A stretch of 64,000 nucleotides of DNA from NCBI RefSeq assembly GCF_035627495.1, contig NZ_DASPLO010000210.1, positions 1 through 64,000 of the forward strand, written 5' to 3'. Of the stretch, positions 32,566 to 40,437 are shown in pieces; positions within the stretch are counted from its first letter, which is position 1, and every line of letters begins with the position of its first letter. Position numbers and translations under genes: made by a program. The notes under the pieces are model-generated. The model was not told the origin of the DNA, did no database searches, and saw only the letters and a list, made by a program, of their open reading frames with translations. The DNA comes from Methylocaldum sp035627495 (GTDB taxonomy: Bacteria; Pseudomonadota; Gammaproteobacteria; Methylococcales; Methylococcaceae).

Positions 32566-33608
32566 ATTACTCCTTACATTGCTGGTGTGGGAATACAAAT
32601 CTCAATTTTTTTTCGCCCGTATATCTGAGATGTCCAGCTTGTGAAACGCTAGTCTTCGCTAAGATGCCTAGACCTGCCGCTTTACGTGTACCTGATGATG
32701 ATAGTGGTTTATATGGTCGTGAATATTGGTTTTCACATCAGGAACACAATTATGGGTACGGAAATATTATTACTCGTACGCGAACAGACCTTTCCGAGCG
32801 CTGCCTACACTGGCTGCGCACTGTTCTGAAATACAAGCTGCCATCGGGCAGAACACTGGAATTGGGATGTGCTCATGGAGCATTCGTCGCTTTGCTCCGG
32901 CAAGTGGGTTTCGATTCGACGGGTTTGGAACTCAGTCCATGGGTGGTGGATTTTTCCCGTCGAACATTCAAAGTTCCGGTACTGTGTGGTCCAGTGGAGG
33001 AGCAACAGATAGAGCCGGCGTCGCTGGATGTCATTGCGCTGATGGATGTCCTGGAGCATCTTCCCGATCCGGTGGGTACCATTCGCCACTGCCTGGGTTT
33101 GCTCAAGCCTGACGGTATATTGGTCATTCAAACGCCTCGTTATCAAGAGCAAAAGGCTTACGATGAAATGGTTGTACGTGATGACCCTTTTCTCGAGCAA
33201 TTAAAGGACGACGAGCATCTTTACTTGTTCAGCCATAATTCCATTCGTGACTTCTTCGTTCGTTTGGGAGCCGAATATTTAGAATTCGAGCCCGCGATTT
33301 TCGCCCATTACGACATGTTTCTGGTCGTGAGCCGGCAACCACTGAACGTAAATACTCAAGATAAAATTGATGAGCTTTTGAGCTCCACGCCCGCAAGCAG
33401 AATCGTTCAAGCACTGCTCGATGCGGATGACCGAGCCACGCAATTAAATCGACGTTTGCAGGAATCAGAAGCGGATCGGGCGGCGAGGCTGGATCAGATT
33501 AACGAACTCACACGCTTGTTGGCGATATCAGAATCCGATCGAGCGGCGAGGCTGGATCAGATCAACGAATTGACGCGCTTACTGCATAATTCGCAGTTAA
33601 GCAAATAG
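32562..33608 (+). CDS. Methyltransferase with zinc-ribbon and repeat-built coiled coil
   Basis: The protein has 348 aa. The N-terminal cysteines (CWCGNTN, RCPACETLVF) form a probable zinc ribbon. The SAM core has TLELGCAHGAFVALL and DVIALMDVLEHLPDP. The C-terminus is a predicted coiled coil made of two almost identical 21-residue (three-heptad) units, SDRAARLDQINELTRLL-type, encoded by 63-bp repeats at 33465-33527 and 33528-33590. A decayed third unit precedes them. A methyltransferase followed by a coiled coil recalls WbdD, which caps O-antigen and measures chain length, though no kinase domain is present here. Confidence 0.85.
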   Translation: MNYSLHCWCGNTNLNFFSPVYLRCPACETLVFAKMPRPAALRVPDDDSGLYGREYWFSHQEHNYGYGNIITRTRTDLSERCLHWLRTVLKYKLPSGRTLELGCAHGAFVALLRQVGFDSTGLELSPWVVDFSRRTFKVPVLCGPVEEQQIEPASLDVIALMDVLEHLPDPVGTIRHCLGLLKPDGILVIQTPRYQEQKAYDEMVVRDDPFLEQLKDDEHLYLFSHNSIRDFFVRLGAEYLEFEPAIFAHYDMFLVVSRQPLNVNTQDKIDELLSSTPASRIVQALLDADDRATQLNRRLQESEADRAARLDQINELTRLLAISESDRAARLDQINELTRLLHNSQLSK

Positions 33609-33751
33609 CACTTGACCTCCGGTTGAAGGAGCATCGCCAACTATCAAAAAGTGACTTGGATAATCAAGCCACCGGATTCGATTATTTGCCTTAACACGCT
33701 GGCTAAAAATAACTTTAAACCAGTAATAAAATATTCAAAACAAACCCGGTC

Positions 33752-34624
33752 ATGACGCTGCCAAAAATAACTATTATTACTCCTTCGTATAACCAAGGGC
33801 TGTTTTTGGAGCAGTGCATCGATTCGGTCCTTGATCAGAATTACAGCAATCTCGAATATTTTATATTTGACGGTGGATCTACAGATAAGAGCGTTGAGGT
33901 AATACGGAAATACCAACAGCACTTAAGTTACTGGATAAGTGAGTCTGATGAAGGTCAAAGCGATGCCATCAACAAAGGTTTTAAACGGGCCAACGGAGAT
34001 ATAGTGGCTTGGCTGAATGCAGATGACTACTATTTGCCCGGAGCATTTGATTTAGTCTCCGAGACCTATAAGGAAAGGCCTGATGCCGCCTTTTATTTTG
34101 GAAACGGGTTACGAGTCACCGAAGAACGAGTGACTAAAGGCAGTTTTTTTCCAGTGGGACGAGTCCAATTCAACCTGGATGCACTCGTTTTCGGACTTAA
34201 CTATATACTTCAGCCTGCCGTATTCATCAATCACACATATTTGCTGAAGGCGGGACTTCTTGATCCCGCCCTTCATTACGGTATGGATACTGATCTATGG
34301 ATTCGTTTAGCACATGAAGCGCCACCAGTTGCGATTAATAGGCTGCTCGCTGCGTCACGGGAATATTCTAATACCAAGACTGCTACTGGAGGGTTTGAGA
34401 GAATTGAGGAGTTAAGACAAATTGCGCAAAAACACAGCGGTATGGCCTTTACGCCGGGTGTCCTTTGCTATTTTCTCGATACGCTTCATCAGTTCTCAAG
34501 AGAACACGAGGACATTTTTCCTCAGGACTTCAGACATCATATCGAGAGCTTTTGGGGATCGACGAGTCAACTCTTAAAGCGCTATGGCGCGACACAAGAC
34601 GGTTTTCCAGAGGATACAATTTAA
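33752..34624 (+). CDS. Glycosyltransferase family 2
   Basis: The protein has 290 aa. The GT-A fold motifs are ITIITPSYNQGLFLEQCIDS, FIFDGGSTDKS, ISESDEGQSDAINKGF and the metal-binding ADD in WLNADDYY. It is soluble and likely acts at the cytoplasmic face on lipid-linked sugars. The donor and acceptor are not predictable. A 143-bp non-coding gap separates it from the upstream gene. It closely resembles the GT2 half of the next gene. Confidence 0.85.
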   Translation: MTLPKITIITPSYNQGLFLEQCIDSVLDQNYSNLEYFIFDGGSTDKSVEVIRKYQQHLSYWISESDEGQSDAINKGFKRANGDIVAWLNADDYYLPGAFDLVSETYKERPDAAFYFGNGLRVTEERVTKGSFFPVGRVQFNLDALVFGLNYILQPAVFINHTYLLKAGLLDPALHYGMDTDLWIRLAHEAPPVAINRLLAASREYSNTKTATGGFERIEELRQIAQKHSGMAFTPGVLCYFLDTLHQFSREHEDIFPQDFRHHIESFWGSTSQLLKRYGATQDGFPEDTI

Positions 34625-34648
34625 TTCGAGGCAGAGTGGAGTTTAATA

Positions 34649-37054
34649 ATGAAAATTGGAATCGAGTTAAGAAATATCACTTTGGGTGAGGCTGGAGGAA
34701 TAACTCAGCTTCTTAAGGGCGTTCTGGATCAGCTTTTTTCCATGCACCCCGAAGAGGAATTTTTTGTTTTTTGTACGATTTTCAATCGTGGCTTATTAGA
34801 GCCAAATAGAAATAATGTAAAGTTTATAACTGTACCCGCGGCTAATTACTGGGAGGCTGTCGACAGAATTCTGGATGAGGAAAAGATTCAGGTACTGTTT
34901 CGGAGCTATCCTGCGGAAGATACTTTTGTTTTTCCGTTAGAGAAGCAGGTTTTCCTTATTCCGGACATTCAGCATGAGAGATATCCGGAATTTTTCGATC
35001 CCAATATATTGAGAAGCCGTAGAGAATGCTTTCCTCGTGCCGTTTACGGTGCGGGAGCAATTGCAACAATCTCCGATTTTGCAAAGCAAACCATTTGCGA
35101 TTTTTACGGCGATAATATTCAGGACATATTTGTAGTTAAGCCCGCACTACAAAAACAGCATAGGGTTGATGCTGCCTGGGATCTCACGGACGCGGAACGT
35201 CAGTTGATTCCCGACCGACAATACTTCATCTATCCGGCCAATCTTTGGAAGCATAAGAACCATCCTCGGGTGCTTAAAGCCTTTGATCTATATCTTCGGA
35301 AATCCGGGAGGAAGGATGTACGCTTTTTGTTCACTGGACATCCTTCCGGCTGGCAGGCGATTAGCGAGGATTACGAAGGGCTTCCCATACAACATCTAGG
35401 TTTCATAAGACCTCAACTGCTCCGCGCCCTTTTAGAACGCTCGACCGCGCTGGTGTTCTTTTCGTTGTATGAGGGGTTTGGAATACCACTGTTGGAAGCT
35501 TTCGATGCGGGTACTCCGGTGATATGCAGCAATACGACCAGCCTACCGGAAGTTGGGGCGGACGCCATTCTAAGCTGCGACCCTACGGACATTGAGGCAA
35601 TAAGCGATTTAATGCTCAGAATTACTGAGGATCCGCAATTGCGACAGGATCTCATCAGTAAAGGTAAAGAACGCTTGAATGATTTTACGTGGGAAAAGGC
35701 CGCGCTGAATTTATTTGAAGCTTTTATCAGAGTTGTATCGAAGAATCGGAAAAGCTCGGTAGATTCTCCCGTTTTCGATTCTCCTTCGGCATTTCCGTTG
35801 GTATCGATCGTTACGCCATCGTACAACCAGGGCAAATATCTCGCGCGCACCATAGAAAGCGTTCTAGATCAAACTTACCCAAATATCGAATACTTGGTTA
35901 TCGATGGTGCGAGCACTGATGAATCTGTGGCGATTCTGAAATCATATGAGGGGAAGCTATTTTGGATTTCGGAAAAGGATACTGGTCAAACGAGCGCTAT
36001 AAACAAAGGGCTTCGTTTGGCAAAAGGCGACATAGTTTGTTATTTGAATTCGGACGATATACTGGCGCCTTCTGCCATACAAAAGGTCGTGGATTTTTTT
36101 CGACGGAACCCGGACTGCGACCTGGTATATGGCGATGCAGACTATATAGATGAAAATGACCATGTCATAGGCCGATATAACACCGCCGATTACTCGTTTG
36201 GACGCCTTATGCAAGACTGCATGATTTGCCAGCCCGCAACCTTCTGGCGCCGGCGTGTAATTGATAGCGTCGGGCTGTTTGACGAGACGCTTAACTGCGT
36301 TATGGATTACGAGTATTGGCTTAGGTTTGGTCGTTCAGGAGGAGCGATAAGATATATAAGTGATAATCTTGCCGCGTCTAGGCTCTACCCTGAGACTAAA
36401 ACAATGTCTCGCAGAGGCGAAATATACAACGAAATATTTCGAGTCTGTCGGAAACACGGTGGATACGTGCATATGAATTATGTTCAAGGCTATTGGCATT
36501 ATTTATGTTACGAGCGATCCGGTATAGGGTCATCACTGATGCGGCGTGTTCCGGTTGCTTATAAGGTTATGCCCTATCTTCATCACAAATGGCTTAATCG
36601 CAAGAATTACAATTCTAGACTTATCGCAAGAATCCTCTATTCCAAGGGGAAACGCTTCTTAATGAATTGGATTAACAGGAAGTCCTCCACGAAGATGGCG
36701 GATCTTCTGGATAAGATCCCCAGTACGGGCGCCAAAGTTTTTGGGTTCTGGCATGATAACTGGCTGGCTCCTGTTTTTAGAATCCCGGTAGAGGCCACAA
36801 TTACACAGCAGGAGCGTTACATTGAAGGGAAAGCTCCGGTGGACGTAACTTTGGATGTAAAAGCCGGAGAGGTACTAATCGGAACATTCTCTTTAGAGAA
36901 AGAGCAGCTTCATAGAGTGGCATTCGACTCAAAACTTATTAACGGCCAAGACTTAACCTTTATATTTTCAAACTACGTAGTAGACGGCGCAGATCGGAAG
37001 CTTTCTTTTCAGCTTCTGGACACTAATCTTTTTTCGGAAAGGCAGGTAGTCTGA
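34649..37054 (+). CDS. Bifunctional glycosyltransferase, GT4-GT2 fusion
   Basis: The protein has 801 aa. Residues about 1-370 form a GT-B (GT4) domain with YPANLWKHKNHPRVLKAF and the EGFGIPLLEAFDAGTPVI donor site. Residues about 385-640 form a GT2 domain with VSIVTPSYNQGKYLARTIES, VIDGASTDES and LNSDDI. A C-terminal extension (to 801) ends in a beta-rich region. Two successive sugar transfers by one polypeptide are likely. The GT2 part is similar to the upstream gene at 33752, which suggests duplication and fusion. Codon use is AT-rich. Confidence 0.85.
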   Translation: MKIGIELRNITLGEAGGITQLLKGVLDQLFSMHPEEEFFVFCTIFNRGLLEPNRNNVKFITVPAANYWEAVDRILDEEKIQVLFRSYPAEDTFVFPLEKQVFLIPDIQHERYPEFFDPNILRSRRECFPRAVYGAGAIATISDFAKQTICDFYGDNIQDIFVVKPALQKQHRVDAAWDLTDAERQLIPDRQYFIYPANLWKHKNHPRVLKAFDLYLRKSGRKDVRFLFTGHPSGWQAISEDYEGLPIQHLGFIRPQLLRALLERSTALVFFSLYEGFGIPLLEAFDAGTPVICSNTTSLPEVGADAILSCDPTDIEAISDLMLRITEDPQLRQDLISKGKERLNDFTWEKAALNLFEAFIRVVSKNRKSSVDSPVFDSPSAFPLVSIVTPSYNQGKYLARTIESVLDQTYPNIEYLVIDGASTDESVAILKSYEGKLFWISEKDTGQTSAINKGLRLAKGDIVCYLNSDDILAPSAIQKVVDFFRRNPDCDLVYGDADYIDENDHVIGRYNTADYSFGRLMQDCMICQPATFWRRRVIDSVGLFDETLNCVMDYEYWLRFGRSGGAIRYISDNLAASRLYPETKTMSRRGEIYNEIFRVCRKHGGYVHMNYVQGYWHYLCYERSGIGSSLMRRVPVAYKVMPYLHHKWLNRKNYNSRLIARILYSKGKRFLMNWINRKSSTKMADLLDKIPSTGAKVFGFWHDNWLAPVFRIPVEATITQQERYIEGKAPVDVTLDVKAGEVLIGTFSLEKEQLHRVAFDSKLINGQDLTFIFSNYVVDGADRKLSFQLLDTNLFSERQVV

Positions 37055-37140
37055 GGTCTTATAAAAGATGCTAATTCGGCATGTAAATAGACCTACTAAT
37101 TACAACAATATTTAAATTTAAAGGATTTTCACGTTTTGAT

Positions 37141-37240
37141 CCTTCTTCCCTTGGGGGAAGGTTCGGATGAAGGGATGCAAAATGAGAAGCTCGTTCGTTT
37201 CATCGTTCTCACCCGAAGAAAAGGGGGCTAAGGCTCTTTT
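37141..37240. repeat. Degenerate intergenic repeat in the polysaccharide locus
   Basis: CTTCCCTTGGGGGAAG (37145-37160), followed by GGTTCGGATGAAGGG and later TTCTCACCCGAAGAAAAGGG, is a decayed form of the hairpin repeat at 23122-23150. It lies in a 220-bp gap with no gene. Confidence 0.45.
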
Positions 37241-37274
37241 CGCGGAAGTTTTGACAAGCTAAATTGGGCAGGCC

Positions 37275-38288
37275 GTGAGTAACTCAAAAACAGCATTCAT
37301 TACAGGGATCACAGGACAAGATGGTTCTTATCTGGCGGAGTTTCTACTTGAACGAGACTACAAAGTAGTTGGGTTCGGGCGCAAGAGCTCATTTGTTAAA
37401 CCTAATACCATCTCTCACCTCGCAGGAAAAATAGAGATTGCCTATGGTGATCTCATTGATAGTGTTTCCCTGGCTTCGGCCATACAAAGGTATAAGCCGG
37501 ATGAGGTTTACAATCTCGCTTCGCAGTCGCATCCGGGTGAATCGTGGAATTTGTCTTTAGAGACAGGAGAGGCGACTGCCCTCGGTGCCCATAGGCTATT
37601 CGACGCGGTGCGTATGATGAAACCGGACTGCCGGATTTATCAGGCCTCTTCATCGGAAATGTTCGGCGAGGTAGTCGAAACTCCGCAGACGGAGAGCACG
37701 CCCTTCAATCCTGTCAACCCTTATGCGGCGGCGAAGGTCTACGCTCACAATATCGCCCATATTTACCGCAAGAGTTACGGTCTATTCATCGCTTGCGGCA
37801 TTCTGTTCAATCATGAAAGCCCAAGACGAGGCATGCATTTCATTACTCAGAAAGTTACTTACGGGGCTGCCTGTATCAAGCTGGGAATCATGAACTCGCC
37901 CGCATACAACGAAGAAGGTGAGCCTATTGTCAAAAATGGCAAGCTCTCTCTCGGGAATCTGGATGCAAAGAGGGATTGGGGCTATGCGGGCGATTACGCT
38001 GAAGCTATGTGGCTCATGCTGCAACTGGATAAGCCTGATGATTTCGTCATCGGAACGGGCAAAATCCGCACGATCAGGGAGTTGTGCCAGGCAGCTTTCG
38101 ATTGCGTAGGTTTAGAGTGGGAAAATTATGTGATTGTCGATCCGCGTTTCGTGCGCCCGACGGAAACTGGACCCACGGTGGCTGACGCATCTAAGGCTAG
38201 AACTCTCCTAGATTGGACACCAAAAACTCGCTTTAAAGAAATGATTTCAATGATGGTTAATCACCACCTCGAAATTCTTTCTAGTTAG
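37275..38288 (+). CDS. GDP-mannose 4,6-dehydratase paralogue
   Basis: The protein has 337 aa, starting from a GTG. It has the NAD(P) loop GITGQDGSYLAEFLL, the ASSSEMFGE segment with the catalytic Ser/Glu, and the Tyr/Lys pair in NPYAAAKVYA, with KRDWGYAGDYAEAMW downstream. These place it in the GMD branch of extended short-chain dehydrogenases. It differs clearly from the second, more canonical GMD at 42650. It may have a related nucleotide-sugar substrate or supply 4-keto-6-deoxymannose for a different product. Flanked by GT2 genes. Confidence 0.8.
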   Translation: MSNSKTAFITGITGQDGSYLAEFLLERDYKVVGFGRKSSFVKPNTISHLAGKIEIAYGDLIDSVSLASAIQRYKPDEVYNLASQSHPGESWNLSLETGEATALGAHRLFDAVRMMKPDCRIYQASSSEMFGEVVETPQTESTPFNPVNPYAAAKVYAHNIAHIYRKSYGLFIACGILFNHESPRRGMHFITQKVTYGAACIKLGIMNSPAYNEEGEPIVKNGKLSLGNLDAKRDWGYAGDYAEAMWLMLQLDKPDDFVIGTGKIRTIRELCQAAFDCVGLEWENYVIVDPRFVRPTETGPTVADASKARTLLDWTPKTRFKEMISMMVNHHLEILSS

Positions 38289-38392
38289 AAAGTCCTGCCA
38301 AGACGCGAAAATAGTGCATCGAGAAATCTAATTTCTAAGTTTAGTCTCGATTAAGCATATATTCTCAACATTAACATATCGTTTACTATTCT

Positions 38393-39346
38393 ATGGCGTC
38401 ACCTATTCTTGCCATTGTAGTCCCCTGTTACAACGAGCAGGAGATTATTCAAGAAACAATTCATCGCCTCACGGAGCTCCTTAAAACTCTAATAAATTCG
38501 AATATCGTGCGGCAAGGAAGTTTTATCTGCCTTGTGGATGATGGTAGTAGTGATCGCACTTGGGAACTTATAAAGACGTATTCAGAGACGGATAATACAA
38601 TCCACGGACTTAAGCTCTCAAAAAACTTCGGACATCAAAACGCGTTACTTGCCGGATTGCTTCGTGTAAAAGATCAATGTGATTGCGCGATATCTATTGA
38701 TGCCGATCTCCAACAGGATGAAACTGCTATTCCAAGGTTTTTGGAAGAGTATTCAAAGGGGTTTGATATAGTTTTGGGTGTACGTCGAGATCGCGAAACA
38801 GACGGGCTAATTAAGCGAGGAACTGCCGAATTATTTTATGGCTTAATGTCGTTAATGGGGGTGACGATTGTTCGAAATCATGCCGATTATCGGCTATTGT
38901 CGAAGAGAGCACTTGATGCTCTTGCACAATTTGAGGAAGGAAACCTTTTTTTGCGTGGCTTAATACACCAATTAGGGTTTAATACATCTACGGTTAATTT
39001 TGACGTAAGAAATCGTACCGCCGGCATCTCGAAATATACGTTCCGGAAAATGCTTTCGTTTGCCTTCAACGGAATTACTTCTTTTAGCGTAGTACCGTTG
39101 CGAGTCATTGCTGCGTTAGGAGGTATCTTCACTCTTATTTCGTTGATAATGTCTATATATGTAGTAGCACGCAAATTTCTTTTTGCAGATGCGATTCCAG
39201 GATGGGCATCAGTAGTGCTTCCAATATATTTGCTGGGTGGAATTCAGCTGTTTTCATTCGGAATTATTGGCGAATATATAGGGAGAATTTATCTTGAAAC
39301 TAAACGCCGTCCTCGGTTCATTATCGAAGATGATCTCGTTAATTAA
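38393..39346 (+). CDS. Polyprenyl-phosphate glycosyltransferase (GtrB/ArnC-like GT2)
   Basis: The protein has 317 aa. GT2 motifs: AIVVPCYNEQEIIQETIHRL, LVDDGSSDRTWELI and the SIDADLQQD metal site. Two C-terminal membrane helices (VIAALGGIFTLISLIMSIYV and VVLPIYLLGGIQLFSFGIIG) end in GEYIGRIYLETKRRPRF. This is the layout of GtrB/DPM1/ArnC enzymes that charge undecaprenyl phosphate with a sugar. The next genes encode a small flippase-like protein and a GT-C-like protein, together forming a probable periplasmic modification module. The 3' end overlaps the next gene by 17 bases. Confidence 0.85.
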   Translation: MASPILAIVVPCYNEQEIIQETIHRLTELLKTLINSNIVRQGSFICLVDDGSSDRTWELIKTYSETDNTIHGLKLSKNFGHQNALLAGLLRVKDQCDCAISIDADLQQDETAIPRFLEEYSKGFDIVLGVRRDRETDGLIKRGTAELFYGLMSLMGVTIVRNHADYRLLSKRALDALAQFEEGNLFLRGLIHQLGFNTSTVNFDVRNRTAGISKYTFRKMLSFAFNGITSFSVVPLRVIAALGGIFTLISLIMSIYVVARKFLFADAIPGWASVVLPIYLLGGIQLFSFGIIGEYIGRIYLETKRRPRFIIEDDLVN

Positions 39347-39671
39347 GCCGCTTTTTCTTATTCTTTACGTAGCGCTTAGTCTGTTTGGCTTGTATAAATT
39401 GAAAGCAACAGCCTTTGGATTGAGCATCGGTTACATAGTCGGCTTTTTGGCATATGCTAGTGGATTTGGACTATGGCTCATTATCCTTAAGCTCTATCCA
39501 TTATCAGTCGCATTTCCTCTTGCAGCCGGTTCGTTAATCTTCGGCACCCAGATAGTAGGGGTTTACGTATTACGGGAGCAGTTTGATTCTGCAAAGATAA
39601 TGGGGGTCGTGCTTATTTTGGCGGGTATAGTAACGCTGGCTATTTCAGATATGGTTGGAAAGAATGAATGA
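39330..39671 (+). CDS. Small EamA/SMR-type membrane protein, probable lipid-sugar flippase
   Basis: The protein has 113 aa and four hydrophobic helices, with a typical SMR/ArnE-like pattern: LSVAFPLAAGSLIFGTQIVG, then VYVLREQFDSAKIMGVVLIL. I chose the ATG at 39330 within the upstream gene; a TTG at 39294 is possible. Small SMR-like proteins such as ArnE/ArnF flip undecaprenyl-phosphate sugars. The position directly after a polyprenyl GT supports that role; the substrate is inferred. The TGA overlaps the ATG of the next gene. Confidence 0.75.
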   Translation: MISLIKPLFLILYVALSLFGLYKLKATAFGLSIGYIVGFLAYASGFGLWLIILKLYPLSVAFPLAAGSLIFGTQIVGVYVLREQFDSAKIMGVVLILAGIVTLAISDMVGKNE

Positions 39672-40437
39672 TATAGAGAGACAGAGAGAGCACTTCGAAG
39701 GCGTATCGGAACAGTATTTTTTCGCTCGACAAAATCGCAATCATTTAAGATTCAAGTATCTATTGTGGAAGAGCTTCTTTGAAGATAAGCGTAACCTTCT
39801 TTGTAACGGCAATAAAGTTCTTGAGCCGATGTGTGGATATTCTGAGGGAAAAGCTATTCTTGAAACGCACTTCGGAGAGCCCATTCGATATACGGGTTTC
39901 GATTTCAGCAGACCATTGGTTGACGAAGCAAAACTACGTTATCCCGACACGAACATTTTCGTGGGAGATGTGACATGCTTCGAGGCTTCAGAGCAGTATG
40001 ACGTCATTATCCTTATTGGTGGACTGCATCATGTCTATGCGCACACTAAAGATGTGCTTGATCGAATCACTAGCGCTCTCAAATCAGGCGGATACTTTAT
40101 TAATTTTGAACCCACCCAGAACAACTCTCTGTTTCGCTTCGTTCGTGAGCGCATCTATAAATCCAACAAGATTTTTGATGATGAAACCGAGCGAGCCTAC
40201 AATTTGGATGAGTTAAACCGACTTTATGCTGCTTCTGGACTACACATAGTAGACCAAATATATCCAGGATTACTCGCCTATATCATGTACTACAATCCGG
40301 ACGCCTTTCCCATTCTAAATCTGGGCGGCGAGAGTACTGTTCGATTCTTGTTTGGGCTAGAAAAATACTTTTATAGAACTAGCCTTGCACGCAAACTATC
40401 GTTCGCTACCCTTACGCTGCTTCAAAAAAATAAATGA
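39664..40437 (+). CDS. Class I methyltransferase
   Basis: The protein has 257 aa. The SAM core has NKVLEPMCGYSEGKAILE (a variant motif I), YTGFDFSRPLVDEAK, DVTCFEASEQYDVIILIGGL and ALKSGGYFINFEPT. It has no transmembrane helices of note. Translational coupling to the flippase-like gene upstream and the GT-C-like gene downstream (both ATGA overlaps) suggests that it modifies the sugar handled by that module. Confidence 0.8.
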   Translation: MNDIERQREHFEGVSEQYFFARQNRNHLRFKYLLWKSFFEDKRNLLCNGNKVLEPMCGYSEGKAILETHFGEPIRYTGFDFSRPLVDEAKLRYPDTNIFVGDVTCFEASEQYDVIILIGGLHHVYAHTKDVLDRITSALKSGGYFINFEPTQNNSLFRFVRERIYKSNKIFDDETERAYNLDELNRLYAASGLHIVDQIYPGLLAYIMYYNPDAFPILNLGGESTVRFLFGLEKYFYRTSLARKLSFATLTLLQKNK

